From assembly GCA_016195585.1 (NCBI GenBank), contig JACPZJ010000054.1:1-9077 (forward strand): a stretch of DNA of 9,077 nt, given 5' to 3'. Under the pieces are notes generated by a model, which worked only from the letters and a program-made list of their open reading frames with translations, had not been told where the DNA came from and ran no database searches. Made by a program: the position numbers and the translations under genes. Position 1 is the stretch's first letter; each line of letters starts with the position of its first letter. The stretch comes from Nitrospirota bacterium. Its GTDB lineage: Bacteria; Nitrospirota; CAKKRA01; 9FT-COMBO-42-15. Shown piece by piece: positions 5,254 to 9,077 of the stretch.

Positions 5254-5469
5254 ATGAAGATATATTTTCTATTGATTTTAATTGCCGTTTTAATAGCTGT
5301 TTCCGGCTGCGCCTCTGTAAGGGCATGGGAAAAGGGGTATCTTGCAGATAAGATAATGCAGTTTGATGCTGATAAGGAGGAGCTTGCGTGGGAGCTTCAT
5401 ATGTTCCCTGCGAGGGAGGGGGCATCTGGAGGATACGGAGGCCCGGGGGGCGGCTGTGGGTGCAATTAA
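5254..5469 (+). CDS. DUF4266 small lipoprotein
   Basis: A 71-residue lipoprotein: lysine at position 2, a hydrophobic stretch (3-16), and a lipobox VSGC with C19 as the lipidated residue. The mature part begins ASVRAWEKGYLADKIMQFDA and ends with a Gly/Cys-rich tail (EGASGGYGG..GGCGCN). This WEKG.LA...M.F...REG..GG.GGGCGCN pattern is characteristic of DUF4266. From memory, these proteins are regularly encoded next to DUF3570 barrels and sometimes near ApbE flavin transferases. The next gene here is a DUF3570 protein, only 1 nt away. ATG 5254 is chosen over TTG 5218 because it begins directly with a normal signal sequence and TTG 5218 overlaps the -35 box. The two cysteines of the tail could bind a metal or form a disulfide; function unknown. 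Confidence 0.85.
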   Translation: MKIYFLLILIAVLIAVSGCASVRAWEKGYLADKIMQFDADKEELAWELHMFPAREGASGGYGGPGGGCGCN

Positions 5470-5470
5470 G

Positions 5471-6595
5471 ATGGAGCGTAAAAAGGGTCAAGGGTCAGGG
5501 GTCAAGGGTCAAAAATCTAAATTTGTAAGATTAGATATATTATTATTTTTCTTTTTCATCCTTCTCCCTGCCACAGATGCCCTTTCTGAAGACAGCTTTA
5601 CATTTAAATATTCCTATTATGAGGACAATAGAAGTGTACGTGTAGATTCGCCCATGTTCATATTAAAAAAGGATCTGTCTTTAAATACAAACGTCTCATT
5701 AAAATTTAACCTTGATGCTATAACAGGTGCAACAAAGAAAGAAAATGTAGATGCTGTAACAGGCGCAACAGTTGCTGAGCATAGATACGAATATGGGGCG
5801 GCTCTCAGCCATAAAACAGGAGCGGCTAACCCGACCACCTTCGGCTTAGGCTATGACTTTAGCAATGAGAGTGATTATACGTCCCATACATTAAACCTTA
5901 ATTTATCTCAAGACCTCTTTCAGAGAAATACAACAATAGCAGGAGGATATACGAGGAACTGGGATAGAGTGAGTCCAAATACGAAGGATTGGAATAAAAA
6001 TAAATATGTTGATACATTTTCCGCATCTATTGCACAGGTTATCACAAAAAAGACAGCGGCATTAATAGGCTATGAGTATTCACAGGTCAAGGGCTATCAG
6101 GCAAATCCTTACAAGACAGTGTCAGTCAGCGGCACGCGGTATGATGAGGCGCTTCCAGAGGACAGAAAAAGACACGCGCTTATTGGCAGGATAAATCAAT
6201 ATCTGCCTTACAGGTCATCCATCCAGCTTGATTATAGATATTATTATGATTCATGGAAGATAAATGCGCATACTGTAGACACTAAGTTTTTTAATTATCT
6301 TACTGACAATCTTATTTTACGCTTGAGATACAGATACTACAATCAGGACTCTGCATATTTTTACAAAGAAGGTTATGCTTCATTACAAGAATATATCACC
6401 TCTGATGATAAGCTCAGCGTCTTTAAAGCAAATCTTTTCGGGTTAAAGCTTGATTACGGCCTTAAAGGGATATCGTGGTTTATGAAAAATAAGATATTGC
6501 GGGAGGCGAGGGTTGATATAAATTACGAAAGGTATATCCAGACAACAGGCCTACATGCCAATATTATACAGTTTGGGTATTACATGCCATTCTGA
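5471..6595 (+). CDS. DUF3570 outer-membrane beta-barrel protein
   Basis: A 374-residue exported protein. A long basic N-region (MERKKGQGSGVKGQKSKFVR) precedes a hydrophobic core (LLFFFFILL) with likely cleavage near S39. The rest is rich in alternating, Tyr-rich amphipathic strands (for example SSIQLDYRYYYDSWKINAHT, LILRLRYRYYNQDSAYFY). It ends in the C-terminal Phe (GYYMPF) recognised by the outer-membrane assembly machinery. Strand pattern, partner and ending fit DUF3570. Residues 82-88 and 94-100 are DAITGAT and DAVTGAT, a tandem duplication resembling the motif at which ApbE attaches FMN to threonine. The ATG lies 1 nt after the DUF4266 stop with no good Shine-Dalgarno, so translation is probably coupled. 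The basic N-region is encoded by four 7-nt repeats. Domain assignment is by recognition; function, including any flavin, is not established by the sequence. Confidence 0.8.
   Translation: MERKKGQGSGVKGQKSKFVRLDILLFFFFILLPATDALSEDSFTFKYSYYEDNRSVRVDSPMFILKKDLSLNTNVSLKFNLDAITGATKKENVDAVTGATVAEHRYEYGAALSHKTGAANPTTFGLGYDFSNESDYTSHTLNLNLSQDLFQRNTTIAGGYTRNWDRVSPNTKDWNKNKYVDTFSASIAQVITKKTAALIGYEYSQVKGYQANPYKTVSVSGTRYDEALPEDRKRHALIGRINQYLPYRSSIQLDYRYYYDSWKINAHTVDTKFFNYLTDNLILRLRYRYYNQDSAYFYKEGYASLQEYITSDDKLSVFKANLFGLKLDYGLKGISWFMKNKILREARVDINYERYIQTTGLHANIIQFGYYMPF
5485..5512 (+). repeat. Four tandem heptanucleotide repeats GGGTCA(A/G)
   Basis: Units GGGTCAA, GGGTCAG, GGGTCAA, GGGTCAA lie between the start codon and the hydrophobic core of the DUF3570 signal peptide. 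Seven is not a multiple of three, so gain or loss of one unit would put the whole protein out of frame. Confidence 0.85.
5714..5770 (+). repeat. 36-nt tandem duplication encoding D-A-x-T-G-A-T twice
   Basis: Two 21-nt segments (5714-5734 and 5750-5770) differ at two positions and encode DAITGAT and DAVTGAT, with KKENV between. The period is 36 nt, or 12 codons. It falls in a predicted turn between early barrel strands. Confidence 0.85.
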
Positions 6596-6752
6596 ACAGT
6601 GTTAATTTAGAACCACTTGAAAATACAAATAAATCTTTTGCAATGCGGACATCCACAACAGATAAAAGACCGGTCAATGGGGTTTTTGTTAAAAACTATT
6701 GATTTTCCGTTAAAAATATGTTAATTTACCAGACTGTTATAAAAACCTTGGA

Positions 6753-6777
6753 AAGGAGTTAAAACTTAGCTTTTAAA
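6753..6777 (+). promoter_or_regulatory. Unusual ribosome-binding region before the HNH gene
   Basis: AAGGAG (6753-6758) ends 19 nt before ATG 6778, too far for normal use. Between them TTAAAA (6759-6764) and TTTTAA (6771-6776) can pair around a 6-nt loop, which would bring the two closer. No in-frame ATG, GTG or TTG lies upstream before a stop at 6760-6762. The rest of the 182-bp gap (6596-6752) holds two short palindromes, GACCGGTC (6668-6675) and GTTTTT-GTT-AAAAAC (6682-6696), and no clear promoter. Confidence 0.35.
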
Positions 6778-7314
6778 ATGGAGCGGACTCTCCTTCTCAA
6801 TACCACCTATGAGCCACTGCGCATAATATCGTGGAAAAAGGCGATCACCCTTGTCTGTCAGGGAAAGGTGGAGATAGTAGATGTCTATGACAAAGAGATC
6901 AGGGGCATCACTATCACCTTCAAACTCCCATCTATCCTGAGGCTGCTGAAATTTGTTAACTTAAAAAGGGGCCATGATATTGTAAAATTCTCTCGTGCAA
7001 ATATCTTTGCAAGGGACAGCCATACCTGCCAGTACTGCGGCGATAAATTTAAGACAGAGGACCTTACCTTTGACCATGTGATTCCTGTTGCAAATGGCGG
7101 TAAGAAGACATGGGAGAATATTGTCACTGCCTGCATTGATTGCAACAATAAAAAAGGCAACAGGACACCCGGAGAGGCAAGGATGCATCTTGTCAAGAAG
7201 CCTGAAAAGCCAGGATGGATGCCGACAGTTACCATCACCATTGGCATAAAAAACACACCTGAAAGCTGGCGCGATTATCTGTACTGGAATATAGAGCTTC
7301 AGGATGATGCCTGA
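6778..7314 (+). CDS. HNH endonuclease family protein
   Basis: A 178-residue protein with a beta-rich N-terminal part (MERTLLLNTTYEPLRIISWK, VCQGKVEIVDVYDKEIRG) and a zinc-ribbon HNH domain. C84/C87 (CQYCG) and C119/C122 (CIDC) hold the structural zinc. DHVIPVANGGKKTWENIVTAC supplies D99-H100 and N114, and N123 follows in DCNNKKGNRTP, giving an HNN-type site. This arrangement is characteristic of the widespread 'HNH endonuclease' proteins of 165-200 residues with an NT.YEPL start. Their cellular target is not defined; HNH domains cut DNA in restriction, mobile-element and phage enzymes. All predicted ligands are present. It stands alone on the plus strand between the barrel gene and the sensor gene, and a perfect inverted repeat follows 15 nt after its stop. 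Confidence 0.9.
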   Translation: MERTLLLNTTYEPLRIISWKKAITLVCQGKVEIVDVYDKEIRGITITFKLPSILRLLKFVNLKRGHDIVKFSRANIFARDSHTCQYCGDKFKTEDLTFDHVIPVANGGKKTWENIVTACIDCNNKKGNRTPGEARMHLVKKPEKPGWMPTVTITIGIKNTPESWRDYLYWNIELQDDA

Positions 7315-7328
7315 TTTATTGCGAGCAG

Positions 7329-7368
7329 CATGGAAGCAATCCTGTATCTGCATTGGATTGCTTCCATG
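7329..7368. repeat. Perfect 14-bp inverted repeat after the HNH gene
   Basis: CATGGAAGCAATCC (7329-7342) and GGATTGCTTCCATG (7355-7368) are exact complements around a 12-nt loop. The preceding ATTGCGAGCAG and the arm GAAGCAATC resemble the dispersed ATTGCGAG...GAAGCAATC elements that I recall from many environmental genomes. No U-tract follows, so it is not a classical intrinsic terminator, though it may protect or end the HNH transcript. The rest of the gap to 7460 shows nothing else clear. Confidence 0.8.
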
Positions 7369-7460
7369 TTCAAGGCTATTCCTTTCTTCGGGCTTCTTTG
7401 CAAACCACTTTTATTACTGCATGGGCATTAACCATTTACCTCAATAACCTTTTTTTATTT

Positions 7461-7489
7461 TTGACACCGATTATATTTCTGTGTTAAAT
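7461..7489 (+). promoter_or_regulatory. Promoter of the membrane sensor gene, predicted leaderless
   Basis: A perfect TTGACA (7461-7466), 17 nt, then TTAAAT (7484-7489, 4 of 6 consensus). The ATG begins 8 nt after the -10 box, where transcription is expected to start. No Shine-Dalgarno is present before the ATG, consistent with a leaderless message. Confidence 0.55.
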
Positions 7490-7496
7490 TTCAGTT

Positions 7497-9077
7497 ATGC
7501 AGGTATTTAAACATCTCAGGATCAGCACAAGGCTTGTCCTTGCCTTTATTGCTATTGCCATAGCTCCAATCCTTATTGCAGGATTCTCTGGTGAATACTT
7601 TTCCATCAGCGCCCTTGAGGATACCACCCTCCGACACCTGAAATATGAGGTTTCATCCAAGGCGGATGATATAGAGAAATTTCTGCGCGGCGTGCATACC
7701 GATGTCTACTATCTAAGTCAGTTGCAGACCTTGAAGGAATTGATTGATGGTTCATCGGAGAAAAATGACCACACTCCCTTGGTAAAAAGGCTGGAGAAAG
7801 AATTTTTGTCATTCTCATTTACAAGGCCTAACTATTATCAGATTCGGTACATTGATAAAGATGGAAAGGAGATTATCAGGGTTGATAGTGACGGCAAGGC
7901 GTCAAAAATTACACCTCAAAAGGAGCTTCAGTATAAAGACGACAGGTACTATTTTACAGATGCAATGAAATATCCAAAGGGTATATGCTATGTTTCCCCC
8001 ATGGACCTGAATATAGAAAGGGGAGAGGTGGAGCTTCCTGAGAAGCCTGTTGTCAGATTTGCAACACCTGTTTTTAATAAAAGAAATGAAAAGATGGGTA
8101 TAATTATAGTCAATCTGTATGCAAGCTATATTATTGAGCAGATGCAGATGATGAATATAACAAAGGGGGGAACAACCTTTTTAGTAAACAGGGATGGTTT
8201 TTATCTATCGCGGCATGAGAACAGGGGCGTTGAAAATCTGCTTGGCAAAGAGCATCTTAAAGAAAATTATCCTCAAGAGATAATCTCACAGTTTTTATCA
8301 GGGGCAGAGGGGATTATAAAAGGCGAAAAGGAAATTATATCTTACGCGCCGATTGCAACAGGCGATAAATTATCCAAAGACTATTGGGTTCTTGCCCTTG
8401 TATATCCGAGAGAGAATATATTCTCCTCAGTTTTTAATCTTAAGGTAATCTTTTTTATAATAGGCGCAGCCACTGTTTTTACCGCCCTGATTACAGGATT
8501 TATTATAGCAAGGCATTTTACAAGACCCCTTTCAGAGCTGTTCAGGGATGTTGAGCTTATAGCAAAAGAGGATTTCAGCTACAGGCTCAATATTAAAACA
8601 GGCGATGAATTGGAGGAATTGGCAGAGCGGATCAATCTTATGGCAGGCAGGCTTGAGGAATCCAAAGGCAGGCTCTTAAACTGGAATGAGGATTTAAAGA
8701 AAGAGGTGTCAAAAAGGACAAATGAGCTGGCAGAGTCTGTAGATAACCTTACCCTTGAAAGGAACAGATTAGAAAATATCCTTCTCTGCGCTACAGAAGG
8801 GGTAATAGTCGCTGATAGTGATAATAAGGTGATTATGATTAATCCCTCTGCAGAAAGGATATTAAAAATAAAAGGTAAAAAGATAATCGGTAAAAGCATA
8901 TTCCCCTGCCATAAAGAACCGCAAAAGGTGGCAGACTTGTTAAAAGGCATAGATAGAACACCGCGATTCATGCTGACTCAGATAGAAGCAAAGATGCTTG
9001 AAATAAGCGTGGCATCCATAAAGGTTGGCAGCAGTATTCATGGTTCTATGATGGTCTTTAGGGATGTTTCTGAAAAA
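7497..9077 (+). CDS. Membrane sensor with Cache, HAMP and PAS domains, probably a histidine kinase (runs off right edge)
   Basis: The first 527 codons of an open gene. The translation starts MQVFKHLRISTRLVLAFIAI with TM1 at about 13-31. An extracytoplasmic region (about 32-315) shows dCache-like features: YYQIRYIDKDGKEIIRVD, the YKDDRYYFTDAMKYPKG block, VRFATPVFNKRNEKMGIIIV and GGTTFLVNRDGFYLSRH. TM2 is at about 317-338 (VIFFIIGAATVFTALITGFI), followed by a HAMP domain (RPLSELF...TGDELEELAERINLMA, about 340-391). A coiled-coil (about 397-440) leads to a PAS domain (ILLCATEGVIVADSDNKVIM...VFRDVSEK, about 437-527). C471-H472 lies in the PAS segment GKSIFPCHKE. Such proteins sense a ligand outside the membrane and signal inside. 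A histidine kinase output is most likely, but a diguanylate cyclase or other output beyond the edge cannot be excluded. The upstream gap lacks a Shine-Dalgarno. Confidence 0.85.
   Translation, partial: MQVFKHLRISTRLVLAFIAIAIAPILIAGFSGEYFSISALEDTTLRHLKYEVSSKADDIEKFLRGVHTDVYYLSQLQTLKELIDGSSEKNDHTPLVKRLEKEFLSFSFTRPNYYQIRYIDKDGKEIIRVDSDGKASKITPQKELQYKDDRYYFTDAMKYPKGICYVSPMDLNIERGEVELPEKPVVRFATPVFNKRNEKMGIIIVNLYASYIIEQMQMMNITKGGTTFLVNRDGFYLSRHENRGVENLLGKEHLKENYPQEIISQFLSGAEGIIKGEKEIISYAPIATGDKLSKDYWVLALVYPRENIFSSVFNLKVIFFIIGAATVFTALITGFIIARHFTRPLSELFRDVELIAKEDFSYRLNIKTGDELEELAERINLMAGRLEESKGRLLNWNEDLKKEVSKRTNELAESVDNLTLERNRLENILLCATEGVIVADSDNKVIMINPSAERILKIKGKKIIGKSIFPCHKEPQKVADLLKGIDRTPRFMLTQIEAKMLEISVASIKVGSSIHGSMMVFRDVSEK

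Noticed and set aside
5171..5491. Minus-strand frame across the DUF4266 gene
   Set aside because: It overlaps a well-supported lipoprotein gene and both divergent promoters, and has a Pro/Gln-rich non-protein-like composition.
5601..5660. Alternative downstream start for the DUF3570 protein at ATG 5654
   Set aside because: It would remove the signal peptide needed for an outer-membrane protein.
6668..6696. GACCGGTC palindrome and GTTTTT/AAAAAC inverted repeat upstream of the HNH gene as an operator
   Set aside because: Both are short and no promoter is recognised nearby, so a regulatory claim is not supported.
6885..7353. Minus-strand frames opposite the HNH gene
   Set aside because: Shadows of a strongly conserved HNH coding sequence; no ribosome site or recognisable domain.
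7606..8971. Minus-strand frames opposite the sensor gene
   Set aside because: The plus strand is open for 527 codons with TM, HAMP and PAS features; the reverse frames look like shadows.

Overview
The window looks like a chromosomal segment of a diderm (Gram-negative-type) bacterium of moderate to low G+C. The evidence is a lipoprotein and a beta-barrel gene with export signals, sigma70-like promoters, and AGG/ATA-rich codon use. The gene set (stand-alone MshEN protein, DUF4266/DUF3570 pair, Cache-HAMP-PAS sensor) would fit Nitrospirota or a deltaproteobacterial lineage, but that is only a guess. No rRNA, tRNA or CRISPR array is visible.

Left part, all on the minus strand (1-2450): a decaying type I restriction-modification locus followed by a toxin-type gene. 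A DUF1016/YhcG-like gene runs off the left edge and overlaps the end of hsdM by 8 nt. The hsdM gene is broken. One internal deletion of roughly 45-50 codons also shifts the frame, and a second, in-frame one removes about 30 codons. Upstream of it lies an intact gene fusing an AbrB/MazE-type DNA-binding domain to a PIN ribonuclease domain. That gene has a very good promoter whose -10 box sits inside a 9-bp inverted repeat, which suggests autoregulation.

Gene graveyard (2460-2949): there is no intact gene here. On the minus strand is a 57-codon piece of a Cas3 HD-nuclease domain that stops right after its HD motif. On the plus strand is a probable Phd/YefM antitoxin remnant. There is also a GGGGAC-A-GTCCCC palindrome and a 17-nt direct repeat. 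Together with the broken hsdM this looks like a former defence island.

Centre (2950-5138, minus strand): a tight four-gene operon read lemA -> rhodanese -> stand-alone MshEN-domain protein -> flavin reductase. Its spacings are 9, 21 and 11 nt, and an extended -10 promoter precedes lemA.

Right part, plus strand (5254-9077): a small DUF4266 lipoprotein and a DUF3570 outer-membrane barrel separated by 1 nt. The barrel carries a tandemly duplicated D-A-x-T-G-A-T motif resembling the site to which ApbE attaches FMN, and four 7-nt repeats in its signal-peptide coding region. Next come an HNH endonuclease-family gene, a perfect 14-bp inverted repeat, and a membrane sensor (Cache-HAMP-PAS, probably a histidine kinase) that runs off the right edge. 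Both the lipoprotein gene and the sensor gene have a promoter-like element ending exactly 7 nt before the ATG, so their transcripts may be leaderless.
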